Source: Prevotella heparinolytica
GTDB taxonomy: Bacteria > Bacteroidota > Bacteroidia > Bacteroidales > Bacteroidaceae
Reading direction: 5' to 3'
Length of the DNA stretch: 64,000 nucleotides
Assembly (NCBI RefSeq): GCF_004342845.1
Contig: NZ_SLXB01000010.1
Coordinates: 1 to 64,000 of the forward strand
This document shows, one piece after another, positions 9,224 through 18,566 of the stretch (within the stretch, counting starts at the first letter, position 1; every line of letters starts with the position of its first letter). The position numbers were made by a program, and so were the translations under genes. Below the pieces are notes generated by a model. It had not been told where the DNA came from, made no database searches, and was given only the letters and a program-made list of their open reading frames with translations.

Positions 9224-10474
9224 TCAAGGTGTGGGATACAATACCCCTTCCTTGATTGTGGTATTGACACAATTCATCCCTATATAATAAGGTAGGAAAT
9301 GATAATTATCCGTATTCAGCACAACCATATCGCCCTTTTTACCAACTTCGATACTGCCGATGCTGCCGGCACGGTTCAGGGCGGCCGCACCGTTCAGGGT
9401 CAGGGCAGTGATGGCTTCTTCAATGCTCATCTTCATGTAGATGCAGGCCAAAGCGAATGTAAGAGGAATGGAACCGGAGAAGCAACTGCCGGGATTCAGG
9501 TCGGTGGCAAGCGCCACGGCACAACCGGCATCAATCATCTCCCGCCCACGGGCATAGGGTTCTTTCAGCGCAAAGGCTGTCAATGGAAGCAAGGTAGCCA
9601 CCACACCCTTGTCGGCCATAGCCTGTATGTCGGCATCGGAAGCGTGCAGCAGATGGTCGGCCGAGACGGCAGAGAGTTCGGCAGCCAATCCGGCACCGCC
9701 CAAAGGCACAATCTCGTCGGCATGGAGTTTCAACGCAAGCCCCATCTCTTTGGCGGCGAGCAACAGCCGGCGCGACTGCCCGATGGAAAAGACGCCCTGT
9801 TCGCAGAAGACGTCGCAAAACTCAGCCAAGTCGTTTTGAACTACGCAAGGCATCACTTCGCGGATGAGATAATCCACGTATTCGTCGGTGCGCCCGCCGT
9901 ATTCGGGCGGAACGGCATGTGCGCCAAGAAAAGTGGAAACGATGTCTACCCGCTTATGTTCGTCATTATGGAGGCTGCGCATCACACGGAGCTGAAGGAG
10001 CTCAGTCTCTTTATCCAATCCGTATCCGCTTTTACCTTCCACGGTGGTGACTCCCATGGCACTCATCTGTTTCAGGAATCCTTCGGCTTTACTGCGCAGG
10101 CGCACAAAGTTGGAGGCGCGGGTGGCTTTCACCGTGCTGACAATGCCGCCACCACGCTGCATGATGGACATGTAGCTCTCGCCCTTCAAACGCCATGAGA
10201 ACTCTTCGGCACGCTCGCCGCCAAACACGAAATGCGTATGAGAGTCTACGAAACCGGGCAACAGGCACTTGCCACGGGCATTGTAGTGCCAATAACGATG
10301 GTAATAGCCGTCACGGTTCTCGCCACGATTCTCGCCGACGTAGGTTATCGTGCCGTCGGTCACCTCCACCGTAGCATTGTCGATGATGCGCAGTTTGCCC
10401 ATCTCCCCGCCGCGACGGGCTGAGAAACCGACGGGCGTGACAACACGCGCATTGAAGATGATCAGGTTCTCCAT
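9224..10474 (-). CDS. hutI: Imidazolonepropionase
   Basis: 416 residues, an amidohydrolase-fold metal enzyme that opens 4-imidazolone-5-propionate to N-formimino-L-glutamate. Metal-binding HTH appears in GFVDSHTHFVFGGERAEEF. HAVP and KLHADEI follow at the expected places, and the late TDLNPGS supplies the final Asp. The start codon overlaps the upstream stop (TAATG), showing tight operon packing. Length is typical. Confidence 0.96.
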   Translation of the reverse strand: MENLIIFNARVVTPVGFSARRGGEMGKLRIIDNATVEVTDGTITYVGENRGENRDGYYHRYWHYNARGKCLLPGFVDSHTHFVFGGERAEEFSWRLKGESYMSIMQRGGGIVSTVKATRASNFVRLRSKAEGFLKQMSAMGVTTVEGKSGYGLDKETELLQLRVMRSLHNDEHKRVDIVSTFLGAHAVPPEYGGRTDEYVDYLIREVMPCVVQNDLAEFCDVFCEQGVFSIGQSRRLLLAAKEMGLALKLHADEIVPLGGAGLAAELSAVSADHLLHASDADIQAMADKGVVATLLPLTAFALKEPYARGREMIDAGCAVALATDLNPGSCFSGSIPLTFALACIYMKMSIEEAITALTLNGAAALNRAGSIGSIEVGKKGDMVVLNTDNYHFLPYYIGMNCVNTTIKEGVLYPTP

Positions 10475-11352
10475 TACAGCACTTGCTTCATCGTGAAATT
10501 CTCCAGCCCCAGATAATAGGCCGCCGTGTCAACCAACGCCTCGACAGGCACCAGACCGATGATTTCGCTCCCCACGATGCTGACACCGTAGCGGCGGGCT
10601 TCGATGCGTACCAACTCGAAAGCACGATAAAGGGCGGTGCGGGTATAGTCCGTCATGTTGATGGAAACTTGGGTGATGCCACGGTCTTTCAGTTCCACGC
10701 CCATCGCTTTGCAATAGCGCAGACCGCCGCCGATGAAGCGTATCTTCTTGGCGATGTCGTGGGCTATCTCCAGACTGGGGGTACTGAGGTTGATGTTGTA
10801 TGCTATCAGGGGCATGCGTGCTCCGATGGCTACCGTTCCTGCGGTGGGATGCCGGCGGGCCGGACCGAAATCGGGCTGCCATTCGGGTTGTGTTATCTTC
10901 TCGGCCATGCCTTCAAACTCTCCTTTGCGGATGGCGGCCAGATTCTCGCGGTGCGGGGCCGTAGCCGACTTCTCGTACAGGAAGACGGGCAGGTCGTAGC
11001 GTTTGGCCACCTCCTCGCCCACCTCTCTGGAGAGTGCGATGGCATCTTCCATCGTCACGTTCTTTATCGGGATGAAAGGAACCACGTCTACCGCTCCCAT
11101 GCGGGGGTGCTGCCCCTGATGCTTGTTCAGGTCGATGAGCCGGACGGCTATGCCGATGGCTTCGAGCACGGCGTCGCGCAATGGTTCGGGTTCGCCCACC
11201 ACGGTAACTACCAGCCGGTTATGGTCTTCATCGTTGCTGTAATCCAGCAGTTTCACACCTTGACGGGCACGGAAAGGGGCCACAATCTTGTCTATCTTCT
11301 CCAAATCGCGTCCTTCGCTGAAATTGGGGACGCACTCCATTACTTTGTCCAT
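10474..11352 (-). CDS. ftcD: Glutamate formimidoyltransferase
   Basis: 292 residues, matching the N-terminal half of mammalian FTCD as a separate polypeptide. It moves the formimino group from formiminoglutamate to tetrahydrofolate. It begins with the conserved CVPNFSEGRD, and later shows DYSNDEDHNRLVVTVVGEP and HQGQHPRMGAVDVVPFIP with the expected catalytic His. It is preceded by 160 bp containing a GC-rich palindrome (see 11370-11440) and followed directly by hutI. Confidence 0.95.
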   Translation of the reverse strand: MDKVMECVPNFSEGRDLEKIDKIVAPFRARQGVKLLDYSNDEDHNRLVVTVVGEPEPLRDAVLEAIGIAVRLIDLNKHQGQHPRMGAVDVVPFIPIKNVTMEDAIALSREVGEEVAKRYDLPVFLYEKSATAPHRENLAAIRKGEFEGMAEKITQPEWQPDFGPARRHPTAGTVAIGARMPLIAYNINLSTPSLEIAHDIAKKIRFIGGGLRYCKAMGVELKDRGITQVSINMTDYTRTALYRAFELVRIEARRYGVSIVGSEIIGLVPVEALVDTAAYYLGLENFTMKQVL

Positions 11353-11369
11353 ACTGTTATATTAATAAA

Positions 11370-11440
11370 AGGAGCCTCACCTCCCGACCACTCCCCCCGT
11401 AGGGAGGGGAGAAGCGGGTGTCGGGATAAGGCCGGGGTAA
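11370..11440. repeat. GC-rich palindromic element inside the hut operon
   Basis: Seen: CTCCCC next to GTAGGGAGGGGAG near 11390-11411 can form a strong hairpin. The flanks (CTCACCTCCC on one side, GGGTGTCGGGATAAGG on the other) are also partly complementary. From memory, similar purine/pyrimidine-rich palindromes are scattered between genes in Bacteroidetes. It sits between hutU and the transferase gene and could stabilise mRNA ends or attenuate transcription. Confidence 0.5.
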
Positions 11441-11512
11441 TTAATTTGTTTATTTATTGTTTCTGATTTAATCGACTATGCATTCGGGAACTTCATCGCT
11501 TTGCACTCTTTC

Positions 11513-13513
11513 TTATCCTTTTTTCGGGAAAGGGGCGGCGACGAGGCTTTGTATCAGGTTTTCGTCGGTCACATAGGGCATGGTGATGTGGTATCCGTCG
11601 GCATGCGTGCGGTTGAACTCGTCGCTCGTCTCCATGGCATGCGGGTTGCGTGCCCACGAGCGGCGTGCCACACCTCCCATTACGTCCCACAACATGGCGG
11701 AACGCAATATCTCGTCCACCCGTTCGGAGCCGTCGCACACCATACCGAAGCCTCCGTTCACGGCTTTGCCGATGCCCACGCCTCCACCGTTGTGCAGCGC
11801 CACGAGGCTCATGCCACGGGCACAGTTTCCGGCAAAGCACTGTACGGCCATATCCGCCATGACGTTGCTGCCGTCTTTTATGTTGGAGGTTTCGCGGAAC
11901 GGGGAATCCGTGCCGCTGACATCGTGGTGGTCTCGTCCCAACATAATGGGGCCTACTTCGCCGCGACGCACCATCTCATTGAAGCGCAAGGCTATCTTCA
12001 TGCGCCCTTCGGCATCCTGATAGAGGATGCGGGCCTGCGTGCCTACAACGAGATTGTTCTTCTCGGCATCGTGAATCCAGTTGTAATTGTCCAAATCCTG
12101 CCCACGGCGATTGGGGTCGATGCACTCCATGGCGGCACGGTCGGTCTTCACCAAATCCTCGTGCTTCCCGCTGAGGCACACCCAACGGAACGGACCGTAG
12201 CCGTAGTCGAAGAGTTCGGGCCCCATGATGTCTTCCACGTAGCTGGGGAAAATGAAACCGTTTTTGTCGTCGCCGTCGCGCGCAATTTGGCGCACACCGG
12301 CGTCGTAGACAGCTTTCATGAAAGAGTTGCCGTAGTCGAAGAAGTAAGTGCCCCGTTTCACCAGCGTTTCGATGGCTTTGAAATGGCGCTCCAGAGAAGC
12401 GTCGACCAGTGTGCGGAACTGCTCCGGATTTTCGTGCAGCAGACGGGTGCGTTGCCCGAACGTCAATCCGGCAGGGCAATAACCGCCCTCGTATGCGGCA
12501 TGGCAGGAAGTCTGGTCGGAAAGCAAGTCTACCGGCAGGTTCTCGCTTACGGCATATTCCAGCACGTCGACCACGTTTCCATGATAGGCCACGGAGATAG
12601 GGCGGCGGTTCTCCATCGCCTGCCGTGCCAGTGCAAAAGCTTCGGGCAGCGAGTCTGTGACGTGCCCCACCCACCCTTGCGTGTGGCGGGTTTCGATGCG
12701 CGACGCATCTACCTCGGCTATGATGGCCGCCGCCCCCGCCATTTCGGCGGCTTTGGGCTGTGCGCCGCTCATGCCTCCCAAACCGGAAGAGACAAAGAGG
12801 CGTCCCCGCAGGTCGCCGTTCTGAGGAATGCCGAGTTTCAATCGTCCGGCGTTCAGCAGGGTGTTGAACGTGCCGTGCACGATGCCTTGCGGGCCGATGT
12901 ACATCCAACCGCCGGCCGTCATCTGGCCGTAGTTGGCAACGCCCATCTGCATGGCCGTGTGCCAGTCCTTCGGATTGTCATAAAGCCCCACCATCAAGGC
13001 ATTGGTGATGATGACACGGGGAGCTTCGGGCTTCGACTTGAACAGTCCCAACGGGTGTCCGCTTTCGATGACCAGCGTCTGCTCGCGCGTCAGCACTTCC
13101 AGGTATTGCTTGATGAGACGGTATTGCATCCAGTTTTGGCACACCTGACCCGTTTCGCCGTAAGTGACCAGTTCGTAGGGATAAAGCGCAATGTCGAAGC
13201 AAAGGTTGTTGTCAATCATCACCTGAAAGGCCTTGCCCTCCACGCAATTGCCTTTATATTCGTCGATGGGTTTCGCTTTCAGGTCGCCCTGCGGACGGTA
13301 GCGGTAGCCGTAGATGCGGCCACGGGTGCGAAGTTCTTCCATGAACTCCGGGGCAAGCGTTTCGTGCAATTCCTTGGGGATATAACGCAATGCATTCTTC
13401 AAAGCCGTGGCAGTCTGTGCCTGATTAAGGGTATAGCCACGGTCGGGTGCCCGCCTGATTCCCTCGACGAAGGAGGGATATGGAGGCAATGTTTTACTTA
13501 AGGTTATCTCCAT
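11513..13513 (-). CDS. hutU: Urocanate hydratase
   Basis: 666 residues, the longer form of urocanase, compared with about 560 in Pseudomonas and Bacillus. It adds water across urocanate to make 4-imidazolone-5-propionate, using tightly bound NAD as an electrophile. The NAD region SSGLGGMSGAQPKAAEMAG and the MTAGGWMYIGPQGIVHGT segment are clear, as is LGRDHHDVSGTDSP near the C-terminus. It is the first gene of the leftward hut operon. The 480 bp upstream hold the 11-bp repeat array rather than another gene. Confidence 0.96.
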   Translation of the reverse strand: MEITLSKTLPPYPSFVEGIRRAPDRGYTLNQAQTATALKNALRYIPKELHETLAPEFMEELRTRGRIYGYRYRPQGDLKAKPIDEYKGNCVEGKAFQVMIDNNLCFDIALYPYELVTYGETGQVCQNWMQYRLIKQYLEVLTREQTLVIESGHPLGLFKSKPEAPRVIITNALMVGLYDNPKDWHTAMQMGVANYGQMTAGGWMYIGPQGIVHGTFNTLLNAGRLKLGIPQNGDLRGRLFVSSGLGGMSGAQPKAAEMAGAAAIIAEVDASRIETRHTQGWVGHVTDSLPEAFALARQAMENRRPISVAYHGNVVDVLEYAVSENLPVDLLSDQTSCHAAYEGGYCPAGLTFGQRTRLLHENPEQFRTLVDASLERHFKAIETLVKRGTYFFDYGNSFMKAVYDAGVRQIARDGDDKNGFIFPSYVEDIMGPELFDYGYGPFRWVCLSGKHEDLVKTDRAAMECIDPNRRGQDLDNYNWIHDAEKNNLVVGTQARILYQDAEGRMKIALRFNEMVRRGEVGPIMLGRDHHDVSGTDSPFRETSNIKDGSNVMADMAVQCFAGNCARGMSLVALHNGGGVGIGKAVNGGFGMVCDGSERVDEILRSAMLWDVMGGVARRSWARNPHAMETSDEFNRTHADGYHITMPYVTDENLIQSLVAAPFPKKG

Positions 13514-13760
13514 AGTATTTCAGAGAGTTGGTTACAATTTGTCAAAAGATGCAGCCTTGCATCCGCCGCAATATAGAAATAATTCCCAATATTCGCAATA
13601 GTATGGGCAGATTATTTATCATTTAGTCAGCAGGTTTTTATCCTTACCATGCCATGCCCGCTCTTGTGGAAAGCCGGCTTCCGGATTTCTCCGCCTTCCG
13701 ATAAAAGGAATGTCCCCCTACATCTTTTACTTGCACACGTCCGGAATGTAAGTTTGCTTT

Positions 13761-13893
13761 CTTGCAAAGGTACTGCACGATTACTGCAACAGTGTTGCAG
13801 CGGCACTGCATCCATACTTGCAGTAGCACTGCAAAAGGCTTGCAGCGACTTTGCAACGCCTTTGCAGCAGAGTTGCGACATCTTTGCAGCGCT
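13761..13893. repeat. 11-bp-period array of YTGCA motifs (12 units)
   Basis: TGCA recurs at 13763, 13774, 13785, 13796, 13807, 13819, 13830, 13841, 13852, 13863, 13874 (as TGCG) and 13885. That is 11-bp spacing with a single 12-bp step. The base before TGCA is always a pyrimidine, while the other six positions vary. This leaves no conserved protein frame, and ORFs crossing it run antisense to one another. It lies in the 480-bp space between hutU and the next leftward gene. The even helical spacing suggests a face-of-helix protein-binding array; the function is unknown. Confidence 0.9.
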
Positions 13894-13910
13894 TCAGCCA
13901 CCCGCAGGCA

Positions 13911-13954
13911 AGAAAAACGCCATCGGCTTGCAGCAAAACAGCAAACCGATGGCG
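13911..13954 (-). terminator. Rho-independent terminator of the 13996-14448 gene
   Basis: CGCCATCGG (13918-13926) pairs with CCGATGGCG (13946-13954), extended by TTGC/GCAA after one mismatch. Read leftward, the stem is followed by TTTTTCTT. The leftward gene ends 41 bp upstream at 13996. Confidence 0.8.
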
Positions 13955-13995
13955 ACAGACCTGCCCTGTGCAGGCAATGCGACAACAACAGGCAA

Positions 13996-14448
13996 CTACC
14001 ACGCCAGCCCATATTCATAGCCGTCGAACCGTGGCGTTATATCCAGTCCGGCAGCTTTGAACACATGGGCTATCCGCTGTTGCTCTTCGGGCGTAATCAG
14101 CCGTTCGCCCTTGCGGCTATGATAATAGTAACGCTCGCACGAGAAACATCCCATCACACGAAGGCGTATCTCGGAAGCCCGCTTCAAGGGCACTTCGTCA
14201 AAAAGGCGGGTCATGCCCCGGGCATAATGCAACAGTTCGTTGGAACGATAGCAGGCGCAGGCAGAAAAGTCGGACAAACGACCGACATAAAGCGGGTTGA
14301 CCGCATGAACCGTCTGCGGCTGGGGTTCTTCACTCTCGGAAAGCAGTCGCGCCGCTATGGCGCGCAGACAAGTAGACGCCTTGGAGCACTTGCCAGCACC
14401 CGCAAAGCAATACTCGTACCCTTGAGGCACGTTTTGCAATAATATCAT
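13996..14448 (-). CDS. Cysteine-rich protein of unknown function
   Basis: 150 residues, soluble, no signal peptide. Several cysteines stand out: YCFAGAGKCSKASTC at the N-terminus, then ACACYRSNE, and VMGCFSCERYYYH in the second half. This pattern could bind metal or simply be structural. It resembles a family I remember as DUF6078 from Bacteroides, but I could not check that. It is transcribed alone, with a clear terminator behind it and 23 bp between it and the next leftward gene upstream. Confidence 0.7.
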   Translation of the reverse strand: MILLQNVPQGYEYCFAGAGKCSKASTCLRAIAARLLSESEEPQPQTVHAVNPLYVGRLSDFSACACYRSNELLHYARGMTRLFDEVPLKRASEIRLRVMGCFSCERYYYHSRKGERLITPEEQQRIAHVFKAAGLDITPRFDGYEYGLAW

Positions 14449-14471
14449 GTTCAGTGTTTAGTGATAAGTGA

Positions 14472-15128
14472 TTAGTATTGATGGTCAGGAGAGGGAGATT
14501 GCTCACGGAGAAAGTGCAGGTATTTGCCGATGACCCCTGCCGCATCGCTTACCTCGTTCTCAAGCAAGGCTTGTTGTTCGGGATATCCGTCCAACAGGCG
14601 CATCATCTGCTCTCTTCCCACAAAGTCCGACTTTCCCGTTTCAGGATTCAACTCATAATATACACGCGCATTTACCAAATTGCTGGCATTAATGGCATCT
14701 CCCACTTCACCTCCCAGTTTCGTGGCATCATCGGGAGTCATGGTACTGGCAGCCGCTTGCCCCAAAGGTTGGGCAGTGAAATAGATTTTCCCACACACCC
14801 ATATGGCAGGTGCATACCAATTGCCGAAACGATAGCTCTTGTAGCGCATCTTCCTGCAATTGACATACAACGAAGTATCTATCCGCACAGCGTAACAGCG
14901 CGATTTCAGGTATTTGCAAAGTCCGGGATTATCGTCTGCCATGATACGATAATCGGCACCTCCCGTCAAATAAATCTGATTCTTTGTCCGCTTTTCTATT
15001 CTCAAAGTGGTCACCGTATCGCCACTGTTTTCAACCAATTCCTTTAAATTAGAATACATTACCTGCTGTGCCGCACTTGGCAACACCCACAGCAATGTCA
15101 AAATGCCTAACATCCACCGCTTTTTCAT
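14472..15128 (-). CDS. Secreted protein of unknown function
   Basis: 218 residues with a good signal peptide (MKKRWMLGILTLLWVLPSAAQQ) and probable cleavage after the AAQ region, so it is exported, likely periplasmic or outer-membrane associated. The mature part has two closely spaced Cys (LCKYLKSRCYAV) and another Cys in VNCRK and WVCGK. It has no domain I recognise. It may be cotranscribed with the 13996-14448 gene. A near-consensus TATCTTTC lies upstream on the minus strand near 15164-15172. Confidence 0.75.
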   Translation of the reverse strand: MKKRWMLGILTLLWVLPSAAQQVMYSNLKELVENSGDTVTTLRIEKRTKNQIYLTGGADYRIMADDNPGLCKYLKSRCYAVRIDTSLYVNCRKMRYKSYRFGNWYAPAIWVCGKIYFTAQPLGQAAASTMTPDDATKLGGEVGDAINASNLVNARVYYELNPETGKSDFVGREQMMRLLDGYPEQQALLENEVSDAAGVIGKYLHFLREQSPSPDHQY

Positions 15129-15419
15129 ATCCTATCTCCTCCTTGTTGATTCTTTGTTTTCTTGACCGAAAGATACACTTTTTATAGAAAGCAGACAAAC
15201 ATTTGGGCGAAAAAGACAAAAATTTATCAACATCCGGGAATTTCTACTATTTCTCCATCCTCTCCTCAGGACACCTCCGATAAGCATCGCATCTTCAATA
15301 AACACGTCCCCTCCACCAATGGTAGCGACCGATAAGGCAGTTCCCGATGACTTCTATTGTGAGAACCGTCCTCATTTATTACCTTTGCGCCATCATATCA
15401 CCACGTAAATATCAAGGAA
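15129..15419. other. Divergent intergenic region
   Basis: 291 bp between two divergently transcribed genes. It holds a probable rightward promoter at 15380-15387. I see no ORF, repeat array or RNA gene in it. Confidence 0.5.
15380..15387 (+). promoter_or_regulatory. Probable -7 box for the MutS-family gene
   Basis: TACCTTTG matches TAnnTTTG and lies 33 bp before the start codon at 15420. An ATTG at 15356-15359 stands about 20 bp upstream, close to the usual -33 spacing. Confidence 0.65.
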
Positions 15420-17249
15420 ATGAACAACATAGAAGAGATAAGCGCCACCTACCGCCGCATTGCGGAAAATTCGAAATCGGAACTGAACAAAGTACAGCAG
15501 CAGATTTATCGCATCGGCACTTTGCGGCTGTTGTTATTCGTCGGCGGAATAGCGGGAGTGATTTATTTTCGGGCCGAAAGCTGGGAGATACCGGCCGGCA
15601 TCGTCCTCATCACCCTCTTGCCCTTCCTGTTGCTCATCAAATACCACAACCGCCTGTTCTACCGGAAAGATTATCTGGAAAAGAAAGTGGAAATCAACGA
15701 ACAGGAACTGGCAGCCCTCGGCTACGACACTTCCGCTTTCGATGACGGTGAAGAGTTTATCAACCCCGCCCATCTCTACTCTTTCGATTTGGATGTATTC
15801 GGTCCGCACTCTTTGTTCCAATACATCAACCGCACATGCACCCGCTTGGGGAAAACCCGGCTGGCCGACTGGATGGGGCGGCATTTGGAAGATAAGCAGG
15901 AAATCGAAAAGCGGCAGGAAGCCGTCAAGGAGCTTGCTCCCGAACTGAAATTCCGGCAACGCTTCCGCATCCTCGGTCTGCTGCACAAAGGGAAAAGCGC
16001 CGATGAAACGGAACTGAAGGCTTGGGCGGAAAGTCCCGCCGTGTTTCGGACTAAAAAGTTATTGCGTGCCTTGCCCATAGCGGTGACGGGCATCAACGTC
16101 CTATGCATCGGTCTTGTGGTGGCAGGCATCCTGCCCGCAACCTTCTATGGCATCGTCTGGATTGGTTTCGTTGCCGCAGGTTTCAGCTTCACCGGCAGAA
16201 TCACCAAGATACAAGCCATCTATGGGAAGAAGCTGCAAATTCTTTCCACGTATGCCGGCCTGCTCCGCCTCATGGAGAAACACCCTGTGCAATCTGCCCT
16301 GCTCAAAGAGATAAAAGAGGAAATCGGCGGAGAAAAGCGGAAAGCATCCCACGCCATCCATCGGCTAAGCAAACTGATGGACGAACTCGACCAGCGCAAC
16401 AACGTATTCATGTACATCATCCTCAATGGGCTGTTCTTTTGGGAATTGCGCCAGATTATGCGCATAGAAGCATGGAAAGAGCAGCATGCCTCCGACCTGC
16501 CCCGTTGGCTCACCGCCCTCGGCCACATGGATGCCCTCAATTCTTTGGCCACGTTTGCCTACAACCATCCGGATTACACCTACCCCGCCATCATCGAGAG
16601 AACGGACACAAGCACCGTTTCCTTCCGCTTCCGCGCCACCTCCATGGGGCATCCGTTGATGAACCGGAACACCTGCGTACACAACGACATCGACATGGAA
16701 AAGCGCCCGTTCTTCATCATCATTACCGGTGCCAACATGGCAGGAAAAAGCACTTATCTGCGCACCGTGGGCGTCAACTACCTGCTGGCCTGCATCGGCA
16801 CTCCGGTATGCGCCCGCCAAATGGAAGTACGCCCGGCCCGGCTCATCACCAGCCTGCGCACATCGGACTCGCTGAACAACAACGAGTCTTACTTCTTCGC
16901 CGAACTCAAACGGTTGAAACTTATCATCGACAAGCTACACGCCGGCGAAGAACTGTTCATCATCCTCGACGAAATTCTGAAAGGAACTAACTCCATGGAC
17001 AAACAAAAAGGCTCTTTCGCCCTCATCAAGCAATTCATGTCTTTGCAAGCCAATGGCATCATTGCCACCCACGACCTGTTGCTGGGTACTCTCATCGAGC
17101 TTTTCCCCGACAACATCCGCAACTGTTGCTTTGAAGCCGATATCACAGACGACGGTTTGACCTTCTCATACCGTATGCGTCCCGGCATAGCCCAAAACAT
17201 GAACGCTTGCTTCCTCATGAAGAAAATGGGCATTGCCGTTGCCGACTGA
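15420..17249 (+). CDS. Membrane-anchored MutS-family ATPase
   Basis: 609 residues. The C-terminal third is a MutS domain V ATPase: Walker A ITGANMAGKSTYLRTVGVNY at about residue 440, Walker B FIILDEILKGTNSMDK, and a late THD (IATHDLLLG). Upstream are four hydrophobic segments in two pairs (about residues 38-80 and 215-260), so the protein is probably an inner-membrane protein. It lacks the mismatch-recognition domain I and also lacks a Smr tail. This is a MutS-related subfamily of unknown role, not MutS1 or canonical MutS2. Its stop lies 35 bp from the stop of a convergent Smr protein gene. Confidence 0.9.
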   Translation: MNNIEEISATYRRIAENSKSELNKVQQQIYRIGTLRLLLFVGGIAGVIYFRAESWEIPAGIVLITLLPFLLLIKYHNRLFYRKDYLEKKVEINEQELAALGYDTSAFDDGEEFINPAHLYSFDLDVFGPHSLFQYINRTCTRLGKTRLADWMGRHLEDKQEIEKRQEAVKELAPELKFRQRFRILGLLHKGKSADETELKAWAESPAVFRTKKLLRALPIAVTGINVLCIGLVVAGILPATFYGIVWIGFVAAGFSFTGRITKIQAIYGKKLQILSTYAGLLRLMEKHPVQSALLKEIKEEIGGEKRKASHAIHRLSKLMDELDQRNNVFMYIILNGLFFWELRQIMRIEAWKEQHASDLPRWLTALGHMDALNSLATFAYNHPDYTYPAIIERTDTSTVSFRFRATSMGHPLMNRNTCVHNDIDMEKRPFFIIITGANMAGKSTYLRTVGVNYLLACIGTPVCARQMEVRPARLITSLRTSDSLNNNESYFFAELKRLKLIIDKLHAGEELFIILDEILKGTNSMDKQKGSFALIKQFMSLQANGIIATHDLLLGTLIELFPDNIRNCCFEADITDDGLTFSYRMRPGIAQNMNACFLMKKMGIAVAD

Positions 17250-17284
17250 ATCTGCCGGGAACAGAACCGGACTATTGAAGAATA

Positions 17285-18418
17285 TCATCTGATTGTTACC
17301 ATCGTCGCCCCGAAACCATACTCTTGGAACGAGGCATCCTGCGCCTTGCAGGTGGCATATTTACGCTTCAGTTCATCGAGCACAGCCTTGCGAAGCACGC
17401 CGTCGCCCTTACCATGAATGAAGACGATGCGTTGTTCGCGCTTGTTCTTGTAGCGTTCCATCACTTCACGGAATTTGTCCAACTGGTAGTTCAGCATCTC
17501 GCTGTTGCTCATGCCACGGGTATCATCCAGCAATTCGCCGATGTGCAGGTCTATCTCGATGATTTCGTTTTTGCCTCCGCGCTTGACGATGGCCTGGGGT
17601 TTGGCAGGAGCGTCCGAAGCTTTCTTCTGTATCAAAGCATCCTGAAGCTCTTCGGCAGAGACATATACCTGCTTAACAGGACGGTCGTCCTTCACAACAT
17701 CATAAATTAATGCGGGAGTTTCAAAGAAATCGGAATCGCGGAACGTATGCAGTTTATAGAACTTCACCGTATCGATGCGAATCTCCACACCTACCGCAGG
17801 TTTCATCACAAACGAACGGTTGTCCTTGAAAGCCACCAACTGTACGGCCACACGCTCACGGGTGTTCAATGCCGATTTCTCGAACTCTTCGAGCAGCAAT
17901 TTGGTATTCGGCTCTATCAGACCGTGCGAACAGGCAGTCCAAGCCTTTCCTTCGGCAAAGAGATAGGTATAGTACATATAATAATTACTGTCGTTCACCA
18001 AGTAGGCCTCAAAAGAGGTGGTGCTCACAGCCTTGATGTCTTCGGGCACAAAGGCAAGATAGACATTCAGCGTGTCGCCCCCCTTTATCTCCGGTTGGCG
18101 ATAGACTGAAATCTGCGGTTTCTCCATACGGTGCAAAAGTTCGTCGGGCACGACACTCCCTCCAAAAGATGCATTTTTGACAGCAGACGAAGCCGGACGA
18201 GCAGGCAGCTCTTCCGCTTTCTTCTTTTGGGCGGCCGCCTTGGCTGCCGGCGTGGGAATGTTATAATCGTCCGTCTCTATCACTACACACTCATTTACCG
18301 GCATCGGTATGTCGAAACCGTCGGCATCTTCCACCAACACAATGTTCTTTCCTTGAAAGCCTGTCACTACACCGCCCCCTACCTCGCTCAGGAAACGTAC
18401 TTTATCTCCTATTTTCAT
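17285..18418 (-). CDS. DUF2027 / Smr-domain protein
   Basis: 377 residues. The N-terminal DUF2027 region starts [21 protein letters not shown]. It continues into a central beta-rich part (about 120-260) with [14 protein letters not shown]. The C-terminal Smr nuclease-like domain has EIDLHIGEL and [19 protein letters not shown] at about residues 290-375. Smr domains nick or bind nucleic acid and are found in MutS2 and in ribosome-rescue factors. The protein is common in Bacteroidales and its role is not settled. A Pro/Ala/Lys-rich linker lies at about residues 55-75. Confidence 0.9.
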   Translation of the reverse strand: MKIGDKVRFLSEVGGGVVTGFQGKNIVLVEDADGFDIPMPVNECVVIETDDYNIPTPAAKAAAQKKKAEELPARPASSAVKNASFGGSVVPDELLHRMEKPQISVYRQPEIKGGDTLNVYLAFVPEDIKAVSTTSFEAYLVNDSNYYMYYTYLFAEGKAWTACSHGLIEPNTKLLLEEFEKSALNTRERVAVQLVAFKDNRSFVMKPAVGVEIRIDTVKFYKLHTFRDSDFFETPALIYDVVKDDRPVKQVYVSAEELQDALIQKKASDAPAKPQAIVKRGGKNEIIEIDLHIGELLDDTRGMSNSEMLNYQLDKFREVMERYKNKREQRIVFIHGKGDGVLRKAVLDELKRKYATCKAQDASFQEYGFGATMVTIR

Positions 18419-18484
18419 CTTCTTGTTTATTGTTCTTCAAATTATGATTTACGGCAGAAGCTGCCAAAGCCGCCACCGACAGTG

Positions 18485-18492
18485 CAAAGATA
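18485..18492 (-). promoter_or_regulatory. Probable -7 box for the Smr-protein gene
   Basis: On the minus strand this reads TATCTTTG, 67 bp upstream of the start at 18418. It is paired divergently with the queA promoter at 18537-18544. Confidence 0.6.
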
Positions 18493-18536
18493 AGGCAACA
18501 GAATAGAAAAAGATAGAAAAAAACGATAAATATCCG

Positions 18537-18544
18537 TACCTTTG
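18537..18544 (+). promoter_or_regulatory. Probable -7 box for queA
   Basis: TACCTTTG matches the Bacteroides -7 consensus, 23 bp before the queA start. Confidence 0.65.
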
Positions 18545-18566
18545 CCCTCCGAAAAAGCATATACTC

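Noticed and set aside
11501..13501. 666-codon ORF on the plus strand opposite hutU
   Set aside because: It is a shadow of the GC-rich hutU gene. Its sequence has no recognisable domain.
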